From the NCBI GenBank assembly GCA_964444915.1, contig CAYUIY010000020.1:1-26524 (forward strand): DNA of 26,524 nucleotides, written 5' to 3'. Origin of the DNA: Anaerorudis sp964444915. GTDB lineage: Bacteria; Bacteroidota; Bacteroidia; Bacteroidales; Dysgonomonadaceae. Of this stretch, positions 8,041 through 15,581 are shown one piece after another (position 1 is the first letter of the stretch; every line of letters begins with the position of its first letter). The notes below the pieces were generated by a model. It was not told where the DNA came from. It made no database searches and saw nothing but the letters and a program-made list of their open reading frames with translations. The position numbers and the translations under genes are program-made.

Positions 8041-8363
8041 ATATTGGTTAAAGAATGTTATCTAGATTTGAGCAAAAATTTTGATCAGCCTCTATCAAAA
8101 AATCAGAAACCATGAAATCGACCAATCATCCTCAAAAATGAGGTTGTTTTCGATCAAAATAAAGATTTTTTAACTGTACAAGATGCTAGAAATCAAGGAA
8201 TAAAAGGAGCTATCTGGGAAATTAAACTTAATTGGCTGTACTTAATATAAATTATCATAAAAATATTCTTTTTTTGGGAAGAAAAATGTTTTTTGGAAGC
8301 AATTGAAGGCGGTTGTAGTGGAGAAAATGAAAATCGACTTCTGAACTTTTGTTTTTTCAGTGA

Positions 8364-8392
8364 TAAAAAAAGAGTGCCCAAACAGACACTCT
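8364..8392 (-). terminator. Intrinsic terminator after the saccharopine-dehydrogenase-family gene
   Basis: On the - strand AGAGTG (8392-8387) and CACTCT (8376-8371) form a stem with a 10-base loop followed by a T-run. It lies about 30 bases past the stop of the gene that ends at 8421. Confidence 0.78.
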
Positions 8393-8420
8393 CATTCTTA
8401 TTATTTTATTGTATTTTGTT

Positions 8421-9623
8421 TTACACTTCCAAATCGATATCGAAGAGTTCGTGCCAGGGAAGCCCCTGTTTGTTGAGTTGATCCATAAACGGATCGGGAT
8501 CAAATTCTTCAACATTGAAAACACCCGGTTTTTTCCAGATGCCTTGTAGGAACAGCATGGCACCGATAGTTGCCGGTACTCCTGTGGTATAACTTACCCC
8601 TTGAGCTCCGGTTTCGCGGTATGCCGCCTCATGGCTGCAATTGTTATAGATATAATAGGTGCGTTCTTTGCCATCTTTTATTCCGCGGATACGGCATCCG
8701 ATGGATGTCTGACCGGTATAATTTTCGCCCAGCTCGCCCGGATCGGGAAGGACGGCTTTTAAAAACTGGATGGGAACAATTTTCTGACCGTTAAATTCCA
8801 CTTCGTCGATACGTGCCATTCCGATATTTTGAATTACCCGCAGGTGAGTGAGGTACTCGTCGCTGAAGGTCATCCAAAAGCGTGCACGCCGTAGTGACGG
8901 AAAGTTTTTTACCAGCGATTCGAGTTCTTCGTGATAAATTACATACGATTCTTTGGGGCCGATTTCGGGATAGGTCAGTGGTTTGTGAATTTCGTGAGGC
9001 TCAGTTTCGATCCATTTGCCATTTTCGTAATATTTCCCTTTTTGGGTAACTTCACGAATGTTGATTTCGGGATTGAAGTTTGTGGCAAAAGGTTTATGAT
9101 GATCGCCTGCATTGCAATCCACAATGTCGAGATAGTGAATTTCGTCGAAATGGTGTTTTGCTGCATATGCCGTAAACACATTGGTTACCCCGGGGTCGAA
9201 ACCACAACCCAGGATAGCGGTTAACCCTGCTTCGCGAAATTTATCCTTATATGCCCATTGCCAGCTGTATTCGAAATGAGCCTCGTCTTTCGGTTCATAA
9301 TTGGCAGTATCCAGATAATTTACGCCACATTTGAGACATGCATCCATAATGGTCAAATCCTGATAAGGCAGGGCAACATTGATCACTATTTCCGGTTTAA
9401 ATTCATCAAACAGTTTTACCAGTTCCGGAACACTGTCGGCATCCACCTGTGCCGTTTGGATGCTGACCCCTGTACGACGTTTAACATCTTCGGCAATATC
9501 GTCGCATTTGCTCTTGGTGCGGCTTGCCAGCATGATTTCCGTAAATACATCGTTGTTTTGGGCAACTTTGTTGGCAACCACTCTTCCCACACCACCGGCA
9601 CCGATAATTAATACTTTTCCCAT
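8421..9623 (-). CDS. Saccharopine dehydrogenase family protein, probable carboxynorspermidine/carboxyspermidine dehydrogenase
   Basis: A 400-residue NAD(P)-dependent enzyme. The N-terminal Rossmann fold has 'IGAGGVGRVVANKVA' (7-21); the middle has 'CGVNYLDTANYEPKDEAH' and 'LGCGFDPGVTNVF', both diagnostic of the carboxynorspermidine synthase branch (EC 1.5.1.43) rather than true fungal saccharopine dehydrogenase. Family knowledge: it condenses a diamine with aspartate semialdehyde and reduces the product, after which NspC decarboxylates it to norspermidine or spermidine; human-gut Bacteroides use this route for spermidine. No nspC is in the window, so the partner must lie elsewhere. The gene stands alone: a terminator follows and a 290-base gap precedes it. 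The older label 'saccharopine dehydrogenase' for lysine metabolism is less likely. Confidence 0.88.
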   Translation of the reverse strand: MGKVLIIGAGGVGRVVANKVAQNNDVFTEIMLASRTKSKCDDIAEDVKRRTGVSIQTAQVDADSVPELVKLFDEFKPEIVINVALPYQDLTIMDACLKCGVNYLDTANYEPKDEAHFEYSWQWAYKDKFREAGLTAILGCGFDPGVTNVFTAYAAKHHFDEIHYLDIVDCNAGDHHKPFATNFNPEINIREVTQKGKYYENGKWIETEPHEIHKPLTYPEIGPKESYVIYHEELESLVKNFPSLRRARFWMTFSDEYLTHLRVIQNIGMARIDEVEFNGQKIVPIQFLKAVLPDPGELGENYTGQTSIGCRIRGIKDGKERTYYIYNNCSHEAAYRETGAQGVSYTTGVPATIGAMLFLQGIWKKPGVFNVEEFDPDPFMDQLNKQGLPWHELFDIDLEV

Positions 9624-9663
9624 TTCTTTTCGTTTATAAAGATTTATAATTCAACTTTTTCCA

Positions 9664-9671
9664 CAAAAATA
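9664..9671 (-). promoter_or_regulatory. Possible -7 promoter element for the carboxynorspermidine-synthase-type gene
   Basis: The - strand reads TATTTTTG, 41 bases before the start codon. No matching -33 element is seen at the right spacing. The rest of the 290-base gap (9624-9913) holds a GAACGC/GCGTTC hairpin at 9745-9765 and the tRNA promoter, and nothing that looks coding. Confidence 0.35.
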
Positions 9672-9861
9672 CAACAATTCTTCCAAATTTTCGCCGATTT
9701 TTCCCGCTCATTTACTAATTGAATCTTCAATTCATAAATTTGTTGAACGCTGTTGTTCGGCGTTCTATTGGTTTGATTCTTTTGGATGAAATTTTTCTCT
9801 TTTCAGAAATGCACATTCAGGTTGATTTTTTCAATTATTCGGTGGTAAAAAGTCAAAAATG

Positions 9862-9892
9862 TTTGGATTTACTTGAAAAAGTTGTACTTTTG
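9862..9892 (+). promoter_or_regulatory. Promoter of tRNA-Leu
   Basis: TTTG at 9862-9865, 19 bases, then TACTTTTG at 9885-9892. This is a full match to the Bacteroidota housekeeping promoter (TTTG-N19 to 21-TAnnTTTG). Transcription would start a few bases later, about 15 bases before the mature tRNA 5' end at 9914. Confidence 0.8.
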
Positions 9893-9913
9893 TATTCCAT
9901 AAAAAATGAGTCT

Positions 9914-9999
9914 GCTCGGATGGTGGAATCGGTAGACACGCAAGACTTAAAATCTTGTGACCAAATGCGGTTGTGCGGGTTCAAGTCCCGCTCCGAGTA
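9914..9999 (+). tRNA. tRNA-Leu (anticodon TAA)
   Basis: An 86-base class II tRNA. The acceptor stem is GCTCGGA (9914-9920) with TCCGAGT (9992-9998), including the G1-U72 pair also found in the E. coli tRNA-Leu of this type. The anticodon stem CAAGA/TCTTG encloses the loop CTTAAAA, giving anticodon TAA for UUA/UUG codons. A long variable arm precedes the T arm GCGGG-TTCAAGT-CCCGC (9975-9991). The discriminator base is A at 9999; CCA is not encoded (the DNA continues CAG). It has its own promoter and terminator and is a single tRNA transcript. Confidence 0.97.
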
Positions 10000-10006
10000 C
10001 AGAATT

Positions 10007-10049
10007 AAAATAAAAGAGGGTGTCTCAAAAAGACATCCTCTTTTATTTT
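10007..10049. terminator. Strong two-way terminator shared by tRNA-Leu and the atp operon
   Basis: A 19-base-pair stem (10007-10025 with 10031-10049, one G-T pair) with loop CAAAA. A/T-rich outer ends on both sides give a T-run in either direction, so it ends both tRNA-Leu (+) and atpG (-), whose stop lies 16 bases away. Confidence 0.92.
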
Positions 10050-10064
10050 AATTTATTTATTTGG

Positions 10065-10922
10065 TTATTGCATGCTTCCTCCAAGAATATCTAACAATTC
10101 ATTTGTAATTGCTTGTTGACGAGATTTATTGTATTGTAAAGTTAAATCAGATAGTAATTCTCCTGCATTATCAGTAGCCATTTGCATTGCGATCATGCGT
10201 GTGGCATGTTCGGATGCGCTGGCATTTAACAATGTAAAATACATGTCGTTATACAACAAAAGAGGTAATAATTCTGACGTTAATTCCAAAGGCGAAGGTT
10301 CCACTATATATTCCAGCTTATTTTTTTCATTTTGTATTAGATCTACCATTGGTAAGAAAATTTTGCGTGTTAGAGTAATTGAACCTTTCGACTTAAAATG
10401 ATAATAAACGATTTCTGCTTGATCTATGTTTTTCTCGTTAAATTGTTTTATCAACTCTTTTGTCAATTCTTTTGTTTCAGCATACGTTGGATTGTCGGAT
10501 AAGTTTTGAAAACTTCTTTGAATTGGATAATTCATTTTTTTTAGCGCATCCTCAACTTTTTTCCCTATTGGATAAATTAAAACGTTTTCTTTTCCCAATT
10601 TTTTGTAAGAGTCGAGTATTTTTTCTAAAAATCGGATCAAGTTTATATTGAATGATCCGCAGAGTGAATTATTAGAAGAAACAGGGATAATAGCTACACG
10701 TGAAATTTTTCTTTTCATAAGATAAGGAGAAATGAATGGAGAAACACTATTAAAATAGCGAGTAGCTATTGTGTATAATTTGTTTTGATAAGGACGTATT
10801 TTTTGGATAGCATTTCCACTCCTTTGTAATTTAGCTGCCGACACCAGCTTCATTGCAGAGGTTACCTGCTGGATATTTTTTACGGATACAATTCTATGTT
10901 TAATTTCTTTTAGAGAAGCCAT
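10065..10922 (-). CDS. atpG: F1Fo ATP synthase gamma subunit
   Basis: A 285-residue central-stalk subunit that turns inside the alpha3beta3 head. The N terminus 'MASLKEIKHRIVSVKNIQQV' followed by 'TSAMKLVSAAKLQR' is the family signature helix, and the C terminus 'ATDNAGELLSDLTLQYNKSR' with 'RQQAITNELLDILGG' is the conserved partner helix of the coiled coil. Last gene of the nine-gene atp operon, two bases after the atpA stop, and followed by the strong terminator at 10007-10049. Confidence 0.97.
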   Translation of the reverse strand: MASLKEIKHRIVSVKNIQQVTSAMKLVSAAKLQRSGNAIQKIRPYQNKLYTIATRYFNSVSPFISPYLMKRKISRVAIIPVSSNNSLCGSFNINLIRFLEKILDSYKKLGKENVLIYPIGKKVEDALKKMNYPIQRSFQNLSDNPTYAETKELTKELIKQFNEKNIDQAEIVYYHFKSKGSITLTRKIFLPMVDLIQNEKNKLEYIVEPSPLELTSELLPLLLYNDMYFTLLNASASEHATRMIAMQMATDNAGELLSDLTLQYNKSRQQAITNELLDILGGSMQ

Positions 10923-10924
10923 AA

Positions 10925-12505
10925 TTAAAATTGTTGAATTATCAAATTTGCGGTTTCTTCGATGATTTTTATTACATCATCATTTATTTCTCCCGATTTT
11001 AATACTTCTAAAACATCTTCTTGATGATTGACTTCCAAAAATTTCAAAAATTTGTCCTCGAATTCCGGAACTTTTTCCAAAGGTAAGTCTTTTAATAACC
11101 CATGTGTGCCGCAATACAAAATCGCAATTTGTTTTTCCACAGGCATAGGAGTATATTTCGGTTGAATTAATAAGCGAGTGTTTTTTTGTCCTTTATCGAT
11201 CGTAAACTTTGTTACCGGATCTAAATCTCCGCCGAATTTGGTAAATATTTCCAATTCCCTGAATTGCGCTTGGTCAATTTTTAAAGTGCCGGCTACTTTT
11301 TTCATTGCCTCAATTTGGGCATCACCGCCGACACGTGAAACGGAAATTCCAACATTAATAGCGGGGCGAATTCCTTGATTAAATAGATCGGCATCAAGAA
11401 AAATTTGTCCATCAGTAATTGAAATCACATTTGTGGGGATATATGAAGAAACATCTCCTGCCTGAGTTTCAATAATCGGTAATGCGGTTAATGAACCGCC
11501 GCCTTTTACTTTATCCTTTAAATCCGCAGGTAGGTCATTCATATTACGAGCTACTTCTTCCTGTTCAATAATTTTTGCTGCACGTTCCAAAAGGCGGGAA
11601 TGAAGATAAAAGATGTCTCCCGGATAAGCTTCTCGGCCGGAAGGTCTTCGTAATACGAGAGATACTTCGCGATAAGCCACAGCTTGTTTCGACAAATCGT
11701 CGAAAACCACTAATGCGTGGCGTCCTGTATCTCTAAAATATTCTCCAATAGCCATTCCTGCAAAAGGAGCAATATATTGTAAGGCTGCAGGTTCGCCCGC
11801 CCCTACGTTAATAACAGTTGTGTATTCCATAGCACCAAATTTTTTTAACGTACTTACAATGGATGCTACGGTTGACGATTTTTGCCCTATTGCTACGTAA
11901 ATGCAGTAGATTGGATCTCCTTCTTCAAAATTTTTACGTTGATTGATTATTGTATTTATTGCTATGGCTGTTTTTCCTGTTTGTCGGTCTCCAATAATTA
12001 ATTCACGTTGTCCACGACCGATAGGAATCATTGCATCAATTGCTTTTAAACCTGTATATAAAGGTTGATTCACAGGTTGACGATAAATCACGCCGGGAGC
12101 TTTCCTATCTAAAGGCATTTCTATTAAATCTCCTTTTATCGGTTCTCCGCCGTCTAATGGTTCGCCTAATGGACTAATCACACGCCCCAATAGTTGTTCG
12201 CCAACATTTATAGAAATGATGCGCTTTGTTCGTTTTACAATATCCCCCTCTTTTACCTTGTCGGTATATCCAAGTAATATGGCACTTACACTGTCGTTTT
12301 TTAAATCCATAGCAATAGCTTTCATGCCATTTTCAAATTCTAACAATTCGTTAGCGCCCACATTATTCAATCCATAAATATGTACAACACCATCTTTGAC
12401 CTCGATCGCCTCTCCAATTTCATTGAATTGGACTTGCATGTCGATGCCTTCTAATTGCTTGCGAAGAATTTCTGAAATTTCACTTATCTTTATATTTTCC
12501 ATCAT
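10925..12505 (-). CDS. atpA: F1Fo ATP synthase alpha subunit
   Basis: A 526-residue non-catalytic nucleotide-binding subunit of the F1 head. The P-loop GDRQTGKT is at 172-179, and 'GRHALVVFDDLSKQAVAYRE' and 'LRRPSGREAYPGD' follow. The frame is open upstream to a TTG at 12538 that would overlap atpH, but the tandem ATG at 12505/12502 ('MMENIKISE') matches the usual Bacteroidales N terminus and lies 7 bases after the atpH stop, so I chose 12505. Translated between atpH and atpG in the operon. Confidence 0.97.
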   Translation of the reverse strand: MMENIKISEISEILRKQLEGIDMQVQFNEIGEAIEVKDGVVHIYGLNNVGANELLEFENGMKAIAMDLKNDSVSAILLGYTDKVKEGDIVKRTKRIISINVGEQLLGRVISPLGEPLDGGEPIKGDLIEMPLDRKAPGVIYRQPVNQPLYTGLKAIDAMIPIGRGQRELIIGDRQTGKTAIAINTIINQRKNFEEGDPIYCIYVAIGQKSSTVASIVSTLKKFGAMEYTTVINVGAGEPAALQYIAPFAGMAIGEYFRDTGRHALVVFDDLSKQAVAYREVSLVLRRPSGREAYPGDIFYLHSRLLERAAKIIEQEEVARNMNDLPADLKDKVKGGGSLTALPIIETQAGDVSSYIPTNVISITDGQIFLDADLFNQGIRPAINVGISVSRVGGDAQIEAMKKVAGTLKIDQAQFRELEIFTKFGGDLDPVTKFTIDKGQKNTRLLIQPKYTPMPVEKQIAILYCGTHGLLKDLPLEKVPEFEDKFLKFLEVNHQEDVLEVLKSGEINDDVIKIIEETANLIIQQF

Positions 12506-12512
12506 GTTTTTC

Positions 12513-13076
12513 CTATACAATTTTTGTATTACTTTCAATAAGTTGTTTTCTAATCTTTTTTAATTGGGTAGATACACTTGCATCAAAGCGATAATTATTA
12601 TTTAAATCCAAAATAAAACCGCCTTGAATTGAAGGCTCTATCATTTGCTCCATCATTATTTGAGCTTCTAGTTCGTTTATCAGCAGATTTCTAATCTTTT
12701 CGACAATTTCGCGACTTATTGAAATAGCAGTAATAATTTTGACTAAAACAATATTTTTATATTGTCGATAAAGATCGAGATACATTAAACTAATAGACAG
12801 CAGATAAGGTTCTCGTTTTTTATTCAAAACGAGATGCATACAGCGAATAAAATCTTCAGATGGAGAATCATCCCCGGCAACTGCTATACAAAGAAGTTTT
12901 AATTTTTTTTCTTTTGCGATGAGTGGATTTTCGAGTATCTCACAAAGATCTCGATTCGTTTTCAAAGAGTATGCTAATACAGAGAATTCTTCATACAAAA
13001 TGTTTTCCGTATTTCGTTCAATAGCATATTCTATAAAAGCCTTTGCATACCGTATTGAGGGTGATCCGAGGTACAT
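12513..13076 (-). CDS. atpH: F1Fo ATP synthase delta subunit
   Basis: A 187-residue peripheral-stalk subunit that ties F1 to the b subunits. It begins 'MYLGSPSIRYAKAFIEYAIE', the family N-terminal helix, and ends in the typical 'PSIQGGFILDLNNNYRFDAS' segment with a final helix 'STQLKKIRKQLI'. Sequence is otherwise poorly conserved, as usual for delta. Gaps are 9 bases to atpF and 7 bases to atpA. Confidence 0.93.
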   Translation of the reverse strand: MYLGSPSIRYAKAFIEYAIERNTENILYEEFSVLAYSLKTNRDLCEILENPLIAKEKKLKLLCIAVAGDDSPSEDFIRCMHLVLNKKREPYLLSISLMYLDLYRQYKNIVLVKIITAISISREIVEKIRNLLINELEAQIMMEQMIEPSIQGGFILDLNNNYRFDASVSTQLKKIRKQLIESNTKIV

Positions 13077-13085
13077 AATTCATTA

Positions 13086-13580
13086 TCAATTTGGGCTATA
13101 TTCTTCTAATATACGGTTAATTAATTCAATTTGTTCCTTTTCGTCTTCTAGTTTTTTGAGCAGCACTTTTTCCGCTATATCCAAAGAAAGTTCCGTTACC
13201 TGTTTGCGAATATCACGCACAGCATTTTCTTTTTCAATACGGATTAATTCATTGGCTTCGAGCATTTTTTTCTGAAGTATATTTTCGGCTTCTTGTTGCG
13301 CCTCTTTAATTATCTTCTCATACCTTTGCATAGCATCTTTCAAAATACGTCCTTGCTCTTCTTTAGCTTTTGATATTAAATTATCTCCTTCTGTTTTTAT
13401 TTCCGCTAAGATAGCTTCTGCATTATTTACTTTCTGCAAAAAATCGTTAATTTGATTTTCTCTATCTTCTACTTTGTTCATTATTACAGGGAAACCATAT
13501 TTTGCTAATATTGCAAAGACGATTCCAAATGAAATCAACATCCAAAACACTAGCCCGGTATCAGGCATTAATAAAGACAT
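13086..13580 (-). CDS. atpF: F1Fo ATP synthase b subunit
   Basis: A 164-residue peripheral-stalk protein: one N-terminal membrane segment (about residues 9-30, 'LVFWMLISFGIVFAILAKYG') followed by a long charged helix rich in Glu, Lys and Ala that forms the dimeric stator stalk. Only one b-type gene is present, so a homodimer is expected. Placed between atpE (13 bases) and atpH (9 bases). Confidence 0.95.
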   Translation of the reverse strand: MSLLMPDTGLVFWMLISFGIVFAILAKYGFPVIMNKVEDRENQINDFLQKVNNAEAILAEIKTEGDNLISKAKEEQGRILKDAMQRYEKIIKEAQQEAENILQKKMLEANELIRIEKENAVRDIRKQVTELSLDIAEKVLLKKLEDEKEQIELINRILEEYSPN

Positions 13581-13593
13581 AAAATGTGAATTT

Positions 13594-13848
13594 TTAGAAG
13601 AAAAATGCCATTAAACAAACAATTACACCGAATAAAGAAACCCCCTCGATTAATGCTGCAGAAACAATCATAGTGGTACGAATGTCGTTTGCGGCTTCGG
13701 GTTGACGAGCTGTAGCCTTAATAGCCTGAGAACCAATTTTGCTGATACCGTAAGATGCCGCAATGGCGATAATGCCGGCGCTGATAGTTGCTCCTAATCT
13801 GTAAATTTCTGCTTTAACAACGGCTTGTAATAATACTAAAAGTAACAT
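13594..13848 (-). CDS. atpE: F1Fo ATP synthase c subunit
   Basis: An 84-residue hairpin of two membrane helices joined by the polar loop ARQPEA (47-52). The ion-carrying carboxylate is Glu68 in 'SAALIEGVSLFG'. The residues that complete a sodium site in Na+-type rings (a Gln in helix 1 and Ser/Thr after the Glu) are absent (Glu68 is followed by Gly), which points to proton coupling. The helix 1 packing motif, usually GxGxGxG, reads Ala30-x-Ser32-x-Gly34-x-Ser36 here, an unusual variant. Lies 44 bases after atpB, a longer gap than elsewhere in the operon. Confidence 0.96.
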   Translation of the reverse strand: MLLLVLLQAVVKAEIYRLGATISAGIIAIAASYGISKIGSQAIKATARQPEAANDIRTTMIVSAALIEGVSLFGVIVCLMAFFF

Positions 13849-13892
13849 AGTTCTAATTTTTTTTAATAGTTAATTTATAATATGATAAATCT

Positions 13893-14951
13893 TTATTTTT
13901 TTTCTTGAGCGAATCCAATGAACATGGATGACAACATTGTAAATACGTATGCCTGAATGAAAGCCACCAGCAATTCTAAGAAGAGCATAAAAATACTGAA
14001 GAGAATCGAGACTATTGTCAGTCCTGCATTGATGGCAAATCCAAGAGTTGCCGTAATAAAAATCAGTGAAGATAACGATAAAATAATCGTATGCCCTGCA
14101 AATATGTTTGCAAATAAACGTATCATCAAAGCAAATGGTTTTATAAATATACCAAAAAACTCAATGATGGGGAGTATGGGGAATGGAGGCGCTTTCATCC
14201 ATATAGGTACATCGGGCCATACAATTTCTTTCCAATATTCACGACTGCCAAATACATTGATTGCTACAAACGAACAAAATGCCAACACAAAAGTAACAGA
14301 GATATTTCCTGTAACATTTGCACCACCCGGGAAAATGGGGACCAATCCCATAATATTATTTAGCAATATGAAGAAAAAGATAGTCAACAAAAAGGGGGCA
14401 AATTTTCGATAATTTTCACCTATTGCCGGCTTTATTATGTCGTCGACGAGTCCGGTAATGAACATTTCCATAAAACCAACAAAGCCTTTGGGTGCTTTGC
14501 TATTATCCGAAGATCTGTACCAATAGGCTACTGATAAGATAATCGCAATTAACAATATACTGTTTATAAAGGCAGAACAAGCTGTTTTGGTAAATGATAA
14601 ATCTAAAGGGCGGATTTCAGTTCCTGAGGCATCGTATTCAATAATTTTCCCTTCATAATTACTGCCTTTTGGTGCAATGGAGAAGCCTTGGTATGTTCCA
14701 TTATTTTTCCTGAATTGAGAAGATAGAAATACATGCCAACCCGTTTGTTTACTATGTACAATAACCGGCAATGGAATAGAAATTCGTTTATTACCTATAT
14801 CAGTTATATGCCACTCATAGCTGTCTTCCAGATGTCCAAATATAAATTCTTTCAAATCTAAATTTATTTTGTTTTCTTCTGCAAACGAGCGATGAGGAGC
14901 AAAAAAAGAAAGCAATAATATGAAAAATAAATATTTACCTATTTTTTGCAT
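13893..14951 (-). CDS. atpB: F1Fo ATP synthase a subunit
   Basis: A 352-residue membrane subunit that, with the c ring, forms the proton path. It begins with a signal-like segment (residues 5-24, 'LLLSFFAPHRSFA') and has a polar N-terminal region to about residue 120 before the first core helix, longer than in E. coli. The essential arginine is Arg278 in 'ALMIRLFANIFAGH'. The E. coli Glu219/His245 pair is swapped: His287 and Glu326, a known natural variant; Gln333 matches Gln252. The open frame extends to a TTG at 14972, but the ATG at 14951 is preferred; it overlaps the preceding gene by 17 bases, suggesting coupled translation. Confidence 0.95.
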   Translation of the reverse strand: MQKIGKYLFFILLLSFFAPHRSFAEENKINLDLKEFIFGHLEDSYEWHITDIGNKRISIPLPVIVHSKQTGWHVFLSSQFRKNNGTYQGFSIAPKGSNYEGKIIEYDASGTEIRPLDLSFTKTACSAFINSILLIAIILSVAYWYRSSDNSKAPKGFVGFMEMFITGLVDDIIKPAIGENYRKFAPFLLTIFFFILLNNIMGLVPIFPGGANVTGNISVTFVLAFCSFVAINVFGSREYWKEIVWPDVPIWMKAPPFPILPIIEFFGIFIKPFALMIRLFANIFAGHTIILSLSSLIFITATLGFAINAGLTIVSILFSIFMLFLELLVAFIQAYVFTMLSSMFIGFAQEKK

Positions 14952-15321
14952 AAAAAATAATTGTTTCTGCAACCAAATAAATAATGTAAAAAAGTAAAAA
15001 AGTAACTAGAAAGACAAGAATTTGTTCGGCAACGATAAAACAGTACAACAGTAATACCGTTAGAGATATAAATAGTTTTATTGCTTTTAATTGCATGTAC
15101 TTATTCGCTATTGTTGCAAATTTTTTTTCTTTATATTTCGCTATTATTTCTATTTCCAATAAAGTTATTAGAAAAAAATAGATCGGAATAAGCGGATAAA
15201 GTTTAAAGTAATTTTGGGGGAATAAATAATGTAATATTAAAAATCCGATTATAAAACACAATAACGTCAAAGCAATAAGCCCGATAATTAAATTGCGTTT
15301 TGTTAAGTCTTTTATTTTCAT
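14935..15321 (-). CDS. Small four-helix membrane protein inside the atp operon (AtpI-like position)
   Basis: A 128-residue very hydrophobic protein with about four membrane segments: 'NLIIGLIALTLLCFIIGFLI', 'LYPLIPIYFFLITLLEIEII', one near residues 77-97 and one near 100-120. Sequence is AT-rich and fast-evolving, and I recognise no motif. Its place between atpC and atpB matches a hypothetical gene found in the same spot in other Bacteroidales. AtpI-type proteins elsewhere help assemble the c ring, so a similar assembly role is an inference from position and topology only. The frame opens at a TTG at 15351 that overlaps atpC; the ATG at 15321 is preferred. Confidence 0.75.
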   Translation of the reverse strand: MKIKDLTKRNLIIGLIALTLLCFIIGFLILHYLFPQNYFKLYPLIPIYFFLITLLEIEIIAKYKEKKFATIANKYMQLKAIKLFISLTVLLLYCFIVAEQILVFLVTFLLFYIIYLVAETIIFYAKNR

Positions 15322-15338
15322 TTCCCTAATCCAATTAA

Positions 15339-15578
15339 TTAAGCCACACAAACAGTAACCTTACCATCGCTGTATTCCACAAATCCTCCCGGTATATTTA
15401 TTGAATGGGTTCCTTCATCGTCTACATATTCTAATTTACCTGAAGTCAAAGAAGATATAATAGGTGCATGATGGGGTAAAATCATAAATGGCCCTAATGT
15501 TCCGGGAAGCAAAACTTTTTTCACTTTTCCTTGAAACAATTGTTTATCAAGTGATGTCACATCTAAATATAGTTCCAT
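15339..15578 (-). CDS. atpC: F1Fo ATP synthase epsilon subunit, short form
   Basis: A 79-residue protein that covers only the N-terminal beta-sandwich domain of epsilon ('LDVTSLDKQLFQGKVKKVLL', 'PGTLGPFMILPHHAPIISSL', 'GGFVEYSDGKVTVCVA'). The C-terminal two-helix domain, about 50 residues in E. coli, is missing. The stop is followed directly by the next gene of the operon, and I see no leftover helical coding in other frames. The short form appears common in Bacteroidota. Without the helices the enzyme lacks epsilon-type self-inhibition of ATP hydrolysis. Starts 3 bases after the atpD stop. Confidence 0.94.
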   Translation of the reverse strand: MELYLDVTSLDKQLFQGKVKKVLLPGTLGPFMILPHHAPIISSLTSGKLEYVDDEGTHSINIPGGFVEYSDGKVTVCVA

Positions 15579-15581
15579 CTT

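Larger units (their letters stand above)
7456..8363. other. Gene-poor intergenic region with repeat cluster
   Basis: About 900 bases with no convincing gene on either strand; short open frames here are AT-rich and match nothing I recognise. The left part (7456-7720) holds a sequence resembling insertion-sequence ends near 7465 and a possible - strand promoter (TTG at 7692-7694, 19 bases, TAATTTTG at 7665-7672) pointing toward pyrB. The middle holds the 41-base and 42-base repeats listed separately. The right part (8119-8363) has a small hairpin, CCTCA/TGAGG at 8130-8143, and an open stretch without a start codon. Confidence 0.6.

Noticed and set aside
8119..8251. Open stretch reading 'VVFDQNKDFLTVQDARNQG' on the + strand
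   Set aside because: Looks protein-like but has no start codon, a stop just before it, and no family I recognise; at most a small gene remnant.
9719..10051. 110-residue open frame on the + strand across the tRNA
   Set aside because: Its second half is the translation of tRNA-Leu and its terminator, a common artefact; the first half has no recognisable features.
13594..13848. Sodium-coupled ATP synthase
   Set aside because: The c subunit lacks the Gln and Ser/Thr partners of the sodium site next to the key Glu.
14952..14972. Longer atpB start at a TTG
   Set aside because: An ATG at 14951 gives a clean signal-like N terminus and a shorter overlap with the preceding gene.
15322..15351. TTG start of the atp-operon membrane protein
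   Set aside because: It would overlap atpC; the ATG at 15321 is the more normal start.
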